Positions 15,400 to 22,565 of a stretch of 24,561 bases of DNA are shown here, piece after piece (positions within the stretch are counted from its first letter, which is position 1; each line of letters opens with the position of its first letter). The notes beneath the pieces were generated by a model. The model saw only the letters and a list, made by a program, of their open reading frames with translations. It searched no databases and was not told the origin of the DNA. The stretch is from Geobacteraceae bacterium (GTDB lineage Bacteria > Desulfobacterota > Desulfuromonadia > Geobacterales > Pseudopelobacteraceae), in contig JADKKR010000006.1 of assembly GCA_016720395.1 (NCBI GenBank), positions 1 to 24,561 of the forward strand, read 5' to 3'. A program made the translations under genes and the position numbers.

Positions 15400-15427
15400 T
15401 TAGTAAAAATCAAAACAAACCTGGCAA
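15400..15427 (-). promoter_or_regulatory. Weak candidate promoter of the small CxxC gene
   Basis: On the minus strand TTGCCA (15427-15422) and TACTAA (15405-15400) are 16 bases apart. The -35 box is good, the -10 box is poor. The left arm of the octamer inverted repeat lies immediately upstream. Confidence 0.3.
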
Positions 15428-15722
15428 TAACACAGAGCAACTGAGCAACTGAGAAAACGGAACCATACAAAAGAAAAATGAACCTGGAAAAATCATTTGA
15501 GCCTCAAAGAACACGAAAATTCATCAGGAAGCTGCAAGATAACAACCGTTAACCCCTCTGGTTAACATCGTTAACTCAATACGATGCTATTTCTTTGCGA
15601 CCTTAGCGTCTTTGCGATGGTTTATTGCCGTTTTTATTATGAATGTAACTCAGAATACGTCCAGCATTTAAGTTTTCAGATGTTTTTTAAGTGTTGCTCT
15701 GTTGCTCTGTTGCTCTGTGTTA
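15428..15722. repeat. Inverted pair of octamer tandem repeats (GAGCAAC type)
   Basis: The left arm (15428-15453) reads taacacagagcaac then tgagcaactgag. The right arm (15693-15722) is its reverse complement at all but two positions and contains three copies of tgttgctc. The arms are 239 bases apart. The right arm lies inside the 3' end of the radical SAM gene. The 290 bases between genes here (15386-15675) hold no other gene. They are A+T-rich and contain a second low-complexity motif, ctttgcgaccttagcgtctttgcg, of the kind scattered between genes in related genomes. Confidence 0.7.
15548..15575. promoter_or_regulatory. Three GTTAAC sites including a 7-bp hairpin
   Basis: GTTAAC occurs at 15548, 15561 and 15570. 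The first two form a perfect hairpin GTTAACC-cctct-GGTTAAC. Close spacing of a palindromic hexamer could be an operator, but no promoter is clearly placed next to it. Confidence 0.25.
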
Positions 15723-17418
15723 CAAGTTGGTTATATGTTCCCATCATTAAGTGCCGCTCGTACTCCCGCCGCAGCATCTCCGTCTCCGCCGTACCGATGA
15801 CGTTCCACGGCAGAAACTCCTCCCCCCCGATCGTGCGCTGCACATAGCGGTCCGTGTCGATGCCGCATTCCCGGGCGGCCTTCTTGAGGCTGGTCCCGCC
15901 GGCCATGGCGACCAGCAGCGGCGTCAGGCGCCGGTCCCCCCGTGAGAGGAGTGCCTGCAGATACGACTCGCGCAGGCTCTCCACCTTGAGCCGCACGTTG
16001 GACAGGGGCCGCAGGCGGGACTCCAGCAGCTTGACCTTGCGCTCCAGCGAGGGGAGCGGCTCCATGCCGCACCACTGGAACGGGGTGAAGGGTTTGGGGA
16101 TGAAGGGGTTGACCGAGAGGGTGATCTCCCCCAGCCGCTTGTTGGCCCGGGCCCGCTCGATGACCCGCTCGCGGATGGCACCCACCAGCCTGACCAGTTC
16201 GTCCAGGTCGGCAGCCGTCTCAGTCGGCAGACCGATGATCACGTACAGCTTCAGGTTGAGGATGTCGCGAGAGATCAGCATTCCGCAGGCATCCAGGATC
16301 TGCTCTTCGGTCAGGTTCTTGCGGATCAGGTCGCGCAGCCGCTGCGAGCCGCCTTCCGGCGCCAGGGAGATCGTCCTGTGGCCGCTGGCGATCAGGGCAT
16401 CCAGCATCTCCGGGTCGATGCGGTCGATGCGCAGGGATGAGACCGAGACCCTGGCACCCTTGTCGACAATAGAGCGGCAGAGCCGCCCGATGTGGGCATA
16501 ATCCGAGACCGCCGCCCCCACCAGGCCGACCGTGCCGCGGTGGGCAAGCCCTTTATCCACCAGGGCCGTGAGATGCTCATAGGGCTGCTGCCGGAAGGCC
16601 CCGTAGATGAAGCCGGAGCTGCAGAAGCGGCATCCTCGCGGGCAGCCGCGGCTGACCTCGATCAGGAACATATCACCGAACTCGACCTCTTCTGACAATA
16701 TCTGTGACGATGAAGGCTCGTGCTGCTCGAGGCAGGCCGAAGCCCTGGTAACCGGGAACGGCGCCCCTTCGGCAGCATCGCAGCCGCTGACCTGCCCCTG
16801 ATGGTAGACCGGCCGGTACAGGGAGGGCACATAAACCCCGGGTACGGCGGCCATGGCCGACAGCAGGGCGCTTCGCGTCTCGTCCCGGCGCGGTGACAGC
16901 AGGGCCGCCACAACCCCGGGGATGATGTCCTCCCCTTCACCGATGCAGACCACATCCATCAGATCGGCCACCGGTTCGGGGTTGATGAAGAAGGCCGCAC
17001 CGCCGGCGACCACCAGCGGATTCGATTGCGTGCGTTCAGCGGCGTAGAGCGGGATTCCTGCCAGGGAAAGGATGACGGGGATATTGAGGTAATCCGGCTC
17101 GAAAGAGGTGGAAAAGGCAATCACATCGAAATCCGCCAGCGGCCGCTGCGACTCCAGCGACATCAGCGGGGAGCCGCTGCGGCGGTATTCGTCCAGGTCG
17201 TCGCGGTCGGGCAGGAAGGCGCGCTCGCAGTGGATCCCGGCCGAACCGGCCAGCAGCCGGTAGACCGTCTGGAACCCCAGGCTGCCCATGCCGGTCGCGT
17301 AGCGGTTGGGATACACCAGGCAGACGGAGAGGTCGCCACCGCGGCCAAAACCTGTGCTGCACAGGTTGGTTTCAGCGGCCAGCAGGGTGCGAAGTTTCTG
17401 TTTGATTTTCCAACTCAT
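15676..17418 (-). CDS. Cobalamin-binding-type radical SAM protein (580 aa)
   Basis: The 4Fe-4S/SAM motif C-P-R-G-C-R-F-C is at about residue 260, preceded by FLIEVSRGC and followed by SSGFIYGAFR. The N-terminal 200 residues have the B12-binding-like layout of this large family (VCLVYPNRYATGMGSLGFQ, CERAFLPD, FSTSFEPDYLNI, GEGEDIIPG). Downstream are ISLAPEGGSQRLRDLIRKNL and LKLYVIIGLPTET, typical radical SAM barrel strands, and LSVNPFIPKPFTPFQW. It therefore resembles the Geobacter-type members related to YgiQ and the TIGR03960 group; the reaction is unknown. The B12-binding DxHxxG loop is not evident, so cobalamin binding is uncertain. The start has no Shine-Dalgarno, but a -10 box lies 7 bases before the ATG, pointing to a leaderless mRNA. 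The last 17 or so residues are encoded by the octamer repeat. Confidence 0.85.
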   Translation of the reverse strand: MSWKIKQKLRTLLAAETNLCSTGFGRGGDLSVCLVYPNRYATGMGSLGFQTVYRLLAGSAGIHCERAFLPDRDDLDEYRRSGSPLMSLESQRPLADFDVIAFSTSFEPDYLNIPVILSLAGIPLYAAERTQSNPLVVAGGAAFFINPEPVADLMDVVCIGEGEDIIPGVVAALLSPRRDETRSALLSAMAAVPGVYVPSLYRPVYHQGQVSGCDAAEGAPFPVTRASACLEQHEPSSSQILSEEVEFGDMFLIEVSRGCPRGCRFCSSGFIYGAFRQQPYEHLTALVDKGLAHRGTVGLVGAAVSDYAHIGRLCRSIVDKGARVSVSSLRIDRIDPEMLDALIASGHRTISLAPEGGSQRLRDLIRKNLTEEQILDACGMLISRDILNLKLYVIIGLPTETAADLDELVRLVGAIRERVIERARANKRLGEITLSVNPFIPKPFTPFQWCGMEPLPSLERKVKLLESRLRPLSNVRLKVESLRESYLQALLSRGDRRLTPLLVAMAGGTSLKKAARECGIDTDRYVQRTIGGEEFLPWNVIGTAETEMLRREYERHLMMGTYNQLVTQSNRATEQHLKNI

Positions 17419-17425
17419 GGCGGGG

Positions 17426-17455
17426 AGTATATCAGCGGGGGCGGGATTTGCACAA
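17426..17455 (-). promoter_or_regulatory. Promoter giving a probable leaderless radical SAM mRNA
   Basis: On the minus strand TTGTGC (17455-17450), an 18-base spacer, then TATACT (17431-17426). Seven bases separate the -10 box from the A of the ATG, so transcription should begin at or next to the start codon. Confidence 0.55.
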
Positions 17456-17480
17456 AAGAAAAGCGCTGCCGGGGCAGCGC
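17454..17480 (-). terminator. Rho-independent terminator after sfrA
   Basis: A perfect 8-bp stem GCGCTGCC/GGCAGCGC with a 2-base centre (17463-17480) is followed on the minus strand by TTTTCTTTT. It lies 26 bases past the sfrA stop. The plus side also has a T-rich run. Confidence 0.88.
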
Positions 17481-17506
17481 CTCTTTTATTTCATCTGTCA
17501 GGAGTA

Positions 17507-18547
17507 TCAGGCCTTTTCGAGCTTGACGGCAACGCTGCCGGCAGCCCCCTTCAGCAGAAGCCCGGCCTGCGACTCGCGGAAGTGTGCCGGCACAAACAGG
17601 GCGCCTGCCTGAACAGTGCCGGACAGGCGGGCGGGCAGGCTGACGCTGCCGGCTGCCGAGCTTATCCTGACAAACGTTCCGGCGGTGATACCGGCTGTGG
17701 CCGCATCCGCAGGGTTGATCTCGACATAACACTGGCCGGCCACCGACAGGTTGTTTTCCGACCAGGTGGTGTAGGTTCCGTTATGGTGCAGAACCGGTCC
17801 GACGGTCAGGCTGAAGGGGCAGGCGGCATCAGCGGCAGCGACGGCACGGGGCGCCAGTACGGCAAAGGCGGCCGGCTTGTCGCTGAAGGCCACGCGGTTC
17901 TTGACGCGCCCCATGCGGCAGCCGTCATGGTCGCAGGTTTCAGTGTACAGACCGGTCAGGGCGCTGATCTCGTGGTGTAGCTCCTCAGCGGCCAGCGGCG
18001 CGATGGGAGTAACCGGGGCGACCAGGGTGTACAGTTTCGTCAGTATCTCGGCATCACTGCGTGCATCTCCGGCCGGTGCGACGGCTCGTCCGAAGCACTG
18101 CACGCGGTTATCGATCGAGGTAAAGGAACCTGCCTTTTCAGCAGCGGTGGCAGCAGGAAGGACAACCGTGGCCAGCTTGGCGGTCTCGGTAAGGAACAGG
18201 TCCTGGACCACCAGCAGTTCCAGCTTCTGCAGGGCGTTCATCACGCGGGTGCGCTCAGGCATGAAATGCAGAGGGTCGCTGCCCATGACGTAGAGGGCCT
18301 TGATCTCGCCCTTCTCGATGCCTTCCACAATCTGAAACAGGTCTTTGCCGGAAGCGGCGGGAACGGCGGCGTTCCATGCTGTGCTGAATTTTGCAGCCAT
18401 GTGCTCATAGGTATGGTAACCGGGCAGGTACTCGGGGCAGACGCCCATATCCAGCATGCCTTGGGTGTTGTTCTTCTCGTCCAGCGGGTAGATGCCGGCT
18501 CCGGCTTCGCCCACGGCACCGGTCAGCAGCGCCAGGTTGACGGTCCC
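17507..18547 (-). CDS. SfrA-like protein, C-terminal part (346 codons, no start of its own)
   Basis: This is the molybdopterin-oxidoreductase-fold continuation of the upstream reading frame, displaced by one base. It begins GTVNLALLTGAVGEAGAGIYPLDE, the standard point in NuoG/FdhA proteins after the catalytic-site region. It continues with ALYVMGSDPLHFMPE and TAKLATVVLPAATAAEKAGSF, the classic phrase of the family, then SIDNRVQCF. The last 110 residues are a molydop-binding beta-barrel (TWSENNLSVAGQCYVEINPADA, GITAGTFVRISS). The frame stays open upstream to 18721, but those residues (PPQRPW...) do not resemble the family. No ribosome site marks an independent start. A terminator follows the stop. 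Confidence 0.75.
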   Translation of the reverse strand, partial: GTVNLALLTGAVGEAGAGIYPLDEKNNTQGMLDMGVCPEYLPGYHTYEHMAAKFSTAWNAAVPAASGKDLFQIVEGIEKGEIKALYVMGSDPLHFMPERTRVMNALQKLELLVVQDLFLTETAKLATVVLPAATAAEKAGSFTSIDNRVQCFGRAVAPAGDARSDAEILTKLYTLVAPVTPIAPLAAEELHHEISALTGLYTETCDHDGCRMGRVKNRVAFSDKPAAFAVLAPRAVAAADAACPFSLTVGPVLHHNGTYTTWSENNLSVAGQCYVEINPADAATAGITAGTFVRISSAAGSVSLPARLSGTVQAGALFVPAHFRESQAGLLLKGAAGSVAVKLEKA

Positions 18548-20138
18548 TTTTGACGGCAGTGGCCATATCGGCCGAACGGATGACATCGGCTCCGTAGATG
18601 ACCGCCGTCCGCCCGCCGCTGCATGCCAGTCGGGCAGCCTCACGCAGTGCTGCCTCGCTGATGCCGGTAGCTGCGGTGACCTGTTCGAAGGAAATGGCAT
18701 CCAGGGCCGCTGTGGCGGCATCCAGACCCGTTGCGTTTTTCTCGATGAAAGCGGTGTTCTGGAGACCTTCGGCGATCAGCGCCTTGTTCAGGCCGGCAAC
18801 GAGGAAAGCCTCGCTCCCCGGACGGTACTGCAGGAAGGCGTTGGCGTACTTGTTGATGGAGGTGGCACGCGATGACGCCACAACCAGCCTGGCATCGTTC
18901 TTCGTGGCGGCCTGGATGACACGGTAGGCGAAACCGGGCGATTCCGCCTTGAGGTCACTGCCGATCACGACCACCGCAGTGGCCTTTTCAATGGCATCCA
19001 TGGGGTAGGTCCCACCGCTGTAGCCAAGCATCCTGTACTGGACCACCTGGGCCGGAAAGAAGCCGAGGCGCGCCTCGGAATCAATATTGTTGGTACCGAC
19101 AGCACCGCGCAGGAATTTCTGGAACAGGTAGCTTTCCTCGTTGGTTACCCGCGGCGAGCCGATGCCGGCCACGGCAGCACCGCCGCCGGCCTTGACGATC
19201 TCTCTGAGCTTGCCGGCAACCGCTGCCAGGGCCTGGTCCCAGCCGGCCTTCTGCTGGTTCCCGGAGGCATCCTTGACCAGCGGAGCCGTCAGGCGGCCGG
19301 ACGAATTGAATGCGGCATAGCCGAAGCGGCCGTTGACGCAGAGATTGCCCTTGTTGTAGCCGTCATCGGAGCTGGTGACCCGCTCCACGCGACCGTTGCC
19401 GACATGGTACTCGATCTCGCAGCCCGAGGCGCAGAAGCTGCAGATCCCCCTGGTCACCTCGAAGGTCCAGGGACGGCCGCGAAACTTGAAGGGCTTGCTG
19501 ATCAGGGTGCCGGTGGGGCAGGCGTTGATGCAGTTGCCGCAGAAATCACAGTCCAGCGGCTCTCCGGAAATTGTATCAATAATGGTGCGGTCACCGCGGT
19601 CGACGATCTCAATGGCCTCGCGCCCGACAACCTCGCGACAAACCTTGACGCACTTCTCGCAGAGGATGCAGCGGTTTGGATCGCTTTCCAGCAGTTTCCA
19701 GTCGTAGCGGATCGGCAGGCGCTCCAGCTCGGCGGTATATTTGTTTTTGTCCACTTGCAGGCTATAGCAGGTATCCTGCAGATCACACTCACCGGCAGCG
19801 TCACAGATCGGACAGTCCAGCGGATGGTTGACCAGCATCAACTCCAGGGTTTTTTTACGGGCAATTTCGAGTTCGGGCGACGAGGTAGTCACCGAGATGC
19901 CATCCTTGACCGGTGTATTGCAGGCGGTCATGAAGCGCTCGACACCTTCCACCTTGACGACGCAGATCCGGCAGGCTCCGGTGGTGGAGACCTTCTTCAG
20001 CCAGCAGAGCGTCGGGATCTTGATGCCCAGCTCCGCTGCAGCCTCCAGGATGGTCGCGCCGACAGGCACCGTCACCTGATTTCCGTCAATGGTCAGTGTT
20101 GCCGTCGTCTTCTTGTCGCTGGGCTCTGTGTGTGCCAT
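18405..20138 (-). CDS. sfrA: SfrA-like NADPH oxidoreductase Fe-S subunit, N-terminal part (frame ends early)
   Basis: The ATG at 20138 has GGAG 12 bases upstream. The Fe-S sites follow NuoG order. A [2Fe-2S] ferredoxin domain has C45, C56, C59, C73. A His/Cys cluster has H105, C109, C112, C118. Two 4Fe-4S motifs are at C157/160/163/167 and C197/200/203/207. A fifth cluster at the entry of the molybdopterin fold has C233, C236, C240, C267. After that comes the oxidoreductase fold (PRVTNEESYLFQKFLRGAVG, VVVIGSDLKAESPGFAYRV). With SfrB it should pass electrons between NADPH and an acceptor in the cytoplasm. In G. sulfurreducens the pair was isolated as an Fe(III) reductase and later tied to acetate metabolism. 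Residues after 530 are out of frame. Confidence 0.8.
   Translation of the reverse strand: MAHTEPSDKKTTATLTIDGNQVTVPVGATILEAAAELGIKIPTLCWLKKVSTTGACRICVVKVEGVERFMTACNTPVKDGISVTTSSPELEIARKKTLELMLVNHPLDCPICDAAGECDLQDTCYSLQVDKNKYTAELERLPIRYDWKLLESDPNRCILCEKCVKVCREVVGREAIEIVDRGDRTIIDTISGEPLDCDFCGNCINACPTGTLISKPFKFRGRPWTFEVTRGICSFCASGCEIEYHVGNGRVERVTSSDDGYNKGNLCVNGRFGYAAFNSSGRLTAPLVKDASGNQQKAGWDQALAAVAGKLREIVKAGGGAAVAGIGSPRVTNEESYLFQKFLRGAVGTNNIDSEARLGFFPAQVVQYRMLGYSGGTYPMDAIEKATAVVVIGSDLKAESPGFAYRVIQAATKNDARLVVASSRATSINKYANAFLQYRPGSEAFLVAGLNKALIAEGLQNTAFIEKNATGLDAATAALDAISFEQVTAATGISEAALREAARLACSGGRTAVIYGADVIRSADMATAVKRDRQPGAADRCRGRSRSRHLPAGREEQHPRHAGYGRLPRVPARLPYL
18545..18551 (-). other. Frameshift site in sfrA (AAAAGGG)
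   Basis: On the coding strand the site is C AAAA GGG A. Frame 1 reads AAA AGG GAC; the family-like frame reads AAA (A) GGG ACC. Lys-tRNA could re-pair perfectly after a forward slip of one base, and AGG is usually rare in such genomes, so recoding is possible though an indel is more likely. Confidence 0.65.
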
Positions 20139-20200
20139 CTTACGTATATCTCCTTATCATCCCTAAACCGGGCTAACCGGAACCAAAATATTTTGTTTCA

Positions 20201-20284
20201 CGCGACGACGCAACGAAAGACTTTAAACACAATCTTGAAGTTTGCTTTTAAAACGTTGCTTCGTTGCGCCGCTGTGTCATCGTG
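20201..20284. repeat. GCAAC-rich inverted repeat between sfrB and sfrA
   Basis: cgacgacgcaacgaaag on the left and cttcgttgcgccgctgtgtcatcg on the right share a perfect core (CGCAACGAA / TTCGTTGCG) in opposite orientation, around about 40 A+T-rich bases. Its make-up parallels the octamer element at 15428-15722. The 179-base gap between the genes holds nothing else that I can identify. Such an element may form an RNA hairpin that sets the ratio of the two subunits. Confidence 0.5.
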
Positions 20285-20317
20285 AGAGTAATGTCTTGAT
20301 TTTGCCGAGTATTTTAA

Positions 20318-22342
20318 TTACACCGCTACCATCGCCATCCTGTAACAGCGGAGGCATCTGTCGGCTTCAATCTGTGCCGTGCTGTCGCTGAAGCCCAACT
20401 CCACCTCGCGGTAGTTCCCCTTGGCGGCACGCTCCCTGCCATGGATCTCGTTCTGGTTGGCGCGATCGCAGGAATCCAGCCAGGGAACCTGCTCGTTCTT
20501 GTCGTAGACACCCAGGTAGGTCAGCAGGTCGTCGAAGATATCCTGATCGGAGAGATAGGCCTTACCCTCTTCCAGCCAGCGCTGGATGACCAGGGCGGCA
20601 CGGTGGGCGTTGCCGATGCAGGCCACAACGGTCAGCGGGCCGATCTCGGCGTCGCCACCGGCGAATACGCCGTCGCAGTCGGTGATCAGAGAACGGGAGA
20701 GCATGTTGCCCATGCCGTCCTTGAGGTCCTTGCCGGCGGCATCCTTCAGCGGCAGGTACTTGGTGACGACTGTGTTCCACTTGGTGATGTCGATGCCCAT
20801 GTCGGGCGGGATGAAGCTCAGGTCCGGGTCCTGGCCGATGGCCGGGATGACCGTGTCGCACTCGACGATGAACTCGCTGCCCGGTACCGGCTCGGGACGA
20901 CGGCGACCGGAGGCATCCGGCTCGCCCATGGCCATGCGGACGCATTCCACACCGGTGACCTGTTCGTTGGCATCCACGATGATCTTCGTGGGGAGCACCT
21001 GGAACTCGAAACGGACTCCTTCTTCATCGGCACCGTCGACCTCCCAGACATCGGCCGGCATCTCCTTGCGGGAGCGTCGATAGAGCAGGATTGATTCTTC
21101 GGCACCTTCACGCAGGGCCACCCGGACACAGTCGATGGCCGTGTTGCCGCCGCCGACCACACAGACCTTTTTGCCCATGCCGGTCGGACGCCCCAGATAG
21201 GCCTCGCGCAGGAAATCGATACCGCCGGAGAGGAAGCCCTTGTAGCCCTTGTCCTCACCCTCGACACCCATCGGCTTTGAGCGGTGGGCGCCGGGCGCCA
21301 GGAACACGGCGTCATACTGCTGTTTCAGCTCCGGCAGGGTGATGTCCTTGCCGACCCGCGTATTGTACCTGATCTCCGAACCGACCGACTCGATGATGTC
21401 AACATCGCGTTGCAGGATCGGACGCGGCATGCGGTAGGCCGGGATGCCGACAGCGATCATGCCGCCACCGTAGCCTTCGGGCAGTGCCTCGAAGATCGTC
21501 GACTTGTAGCCTTCCAGGCCCAGGTAGTAGGCACAAGCCAGTCCGGCAGGTCCGGCACCGACGATAGCGACCTTCTTGCCCTTGGCCGGCTTGGGCTGCA
21601 TGGGCGGGGTGATATTGTGCTGCCGCTCGTAATCGGAGGCGGTGCGCTTGAGCACCATGATGTTTATGGCATCATCAACGTTCTTGCGCCGACAGGCGGT
21701 CTCGCAAGGGTGCGGACAGACCCGGCCGCAGACGGACGGCATCGGCATGTTCTCGCGGATGGTGGCCAGCGCTTCGGAGTACTGGTAGTTCTTGATCTCC
21801 TCGATATACTTGGGGATATCGATGTGGGCCGGGCACTTGTCCATGCAGGGGGCGGTGATCTTGTGGATATACGCGGCCTTCTCGGTATTCGGTCCGCAGG
21901 CTTCGTTGATATAGGCCAGGAAGTCAGCCCGGTAGTGCGTGACCGCATCGAAGACCGGCACCGTGGCACTCTGGCAGAGGGTGCATTTACAGTTCTTCAG
22001 CAGCTCGGCCAGGTCGCCCACCGTATCCAGGTCGGCTTCTGTGGCCTTGCGGGCCAGCACGTTCTGGAACAGGTCCATGAGGACCTTGGTCCCCTTCTTG
22101 CCGGGAGTGCAGCGGCCGCAGCAGTACAGGGTCTGGACGCGCTTCATGTATTCGGCGGTCATTGCCGGAACATCCACATACTTGTCGAACAGGATGATGC
22201 CGTCCCATCCCATGAAAGCCCTGAGCGGCTTTTCTCCGTCAAACGCCACCGGCAGCTTGAAGCTGACCTCCTGCGGTTCACCGGAGACGTTCCTGTTATC
22301 GACTACATTCCTGCCCCACGTGGAAAAGACTACCTGTGCCAC
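20318..22342 (-). CDS. sfrB: SfrB-like NADPH oxidoreductase flavoprotein subunit (674 aa)
   Basis: The GTG at 22342 is chosen because GGAGG lies 5 bases before it. Residues 60-145 resemble the C-terminal Fe-S domain of NuoF (CCGRCTPGKKGTKVL, then C118, C120, C123), but the third Cys of the NuoF motif is Gly81. Residues 160-235 form a GltD/DPD-type domain with two clusters (C166, C170; C205, C209, C213, C217; DKCPAHIDIPKYI). A GltD-like flavoprotein follows, with FAD loop GAGPAG (262-267), GIPAYRMP, NADPH loop GGGNTA (397-402), YRRSRKEMPA and the closing FAD motif DGVFAGGDAEIGP. The layout and partner gene match the Geobacter SfrB subunit. It should oxidise or reduce NADP(H) in the cytoplasm together with SfrA. 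It is first of the pair and likely transcribed from the 22343-22496 gap. Confusion with glutamate synthase small subunit is possible in automatic annotation. Confidence 0.87.
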   Translation of the reverse strand: MAQVVFSTWGRNVVDNRNVSGEPQEVSFKLPVAFDGEKPLRAFMGWDGIILFDKYVDVPAMTAEYMKRVQTLYCCGRCTPGKKGTKVLMDLFQNVLARKATEADLDTVGDLAELLKNCKCTLCQSATVPVFDAVTHYRADFLAYINEACGPNTEKAAYIHKITAPCMDKCPAHIDIPKYIEEIKNYQYSEALATIRENMPMPSVCGRVCPHPCETACRRKNVDDAINIMVLKRTASDYERQHNITPPMQPKPAKGKKVAIVGAGPAGLACAYYLGLEGYKSTIFEALPEGYGGGMIAVGIPAYRMPRPILQRDVDIIESVGSEIRYNTRVGKDITLPELKQQYDAVFLAPGAHRSKPMGVEGEDKGYKGFLSGGIDFLREAYLGRPTGMGKKVCVVGGGNTAIDCVRVALREGAEESILLYRRSRKEMPADVWEVDGADEEGVRFEFQVLPTKIIVDANEQVTGVECVRMAMGEPDASGRRRPEPVPGSEFIVECDTVIPAIGQDPDLSFIPPDMGIDITKWNTVVTKYLPLKDAAGKDLKDGMGNMLSRSLITDCDGVFAGGDAEIGPLTVVACIGNAHRAALVIQRWLEEGKAYLSDQDIFDDLLTYLGVYDKNEQVPWLDSCDRANQNEIHGRERAAKGNYREVELGFSDSTAQIEADRCLRCYRMAMVAV

Positions 22343-22421
22343 ACGAACCTCCAAAAACCAAACCCTTGGGAACAATAAGGATAAGTGCTTGCTATTATTA
22401 TGGAAAATATGGATGGGGAAT

Positions 22422-22447
22422 TGTATACAGTATGCATGATTAGCATA
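22422..22447. promoter_or_regulatory. Inverted repeat and -10-like box in the sfrB/peptidase divergent gap
   Basis: TATGC-atgatta-GCATA (22431-22447) is an inverted repeat. Next to it the minus strand has TATACA (22427-22422), a plausible -10 box for sfrB, though only a poor -35 (TTATTA) lies 18 bases before it. The repeat would then sit between the boxes, where a repressor could act. Evidence is weak. Confidence 0.3.
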
Positions 22448-22496
22448 ATAACACCCCAGAAATCAAGGGAAAAATCGTAACGGAACCGGCAGGTCT

Positions 22497-22524
22497 TTGA
22501 ACTGTTTTCAATCTGTGATATACA
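22497..22524 (+). promoter_or_regulatory. Promoter of the peptidase-mqnD operon
   Basis: TTGAAC (22497-22502), a 16-base spacer, then TATACA (22519-22524). Transcription would start near 22531, 35 bases before the peptidase ATG. This argues against the longer reading that would begin at the TTG of 22497. Confidence 0.6.
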
Positions 22525-22565
22525 CTGACACGTACAGACGGAATTACCGACAGGAGAACAAATAT

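Larger units (their letters stand above)
17507..20138 (-). pseudogene. sfrA: Whole sfrA locus, interrupted by an apparent one-base insertion
   Basis: Two overlapping frames encode adjacent parts of one NuoG-like protein. Joining residue 530 (codon ending 18549) to the codon at 18547 and skipping base 18548 gives a continuous 876-residue protein. The junction reads GTC AAA A GGG ACC on the coding strand, so one extra A in the AAAA run explains the break. If the base is real, the product from frame 1 stops at 18405 with 48 unrelated residues. Possible causes are a sequencing error, a true mutation, or +1 slippage of tRNA-Lys on AAAA before the rare AGG codon. The intact protein would fit the size and partner of SfrA, the large subunit of the Geobacter soluble NADPH-dependent oxidoreductase. 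The neighbouring sfrB is intact. Confidence 0.7.

Noticed and set aside
15428..15722. Insertion sequence or transposon ends formed by the inverted repeat.
   Set aside because: The 239 bases between the arms encode no transposase and no target duplication is visible; it is more like a dispersed repeat.
15584..15847. Plus-strand 87-codon hydrophobic frame near the repeat element.
   Set aside because: It overlaps the radical SAM gene end and the repeat, with no ribosome site; the hydrophobic, Cys-rich look comes from T-rich DNA.
21284..22378. Plus-strand open frame of 364 codons opposite sfrB.
   Set aside because: It is the antisense of a well-supported gene in G+C-rich DNA; its residue content (His, Gly, Arg, Asp rich) is typical of such shadows.
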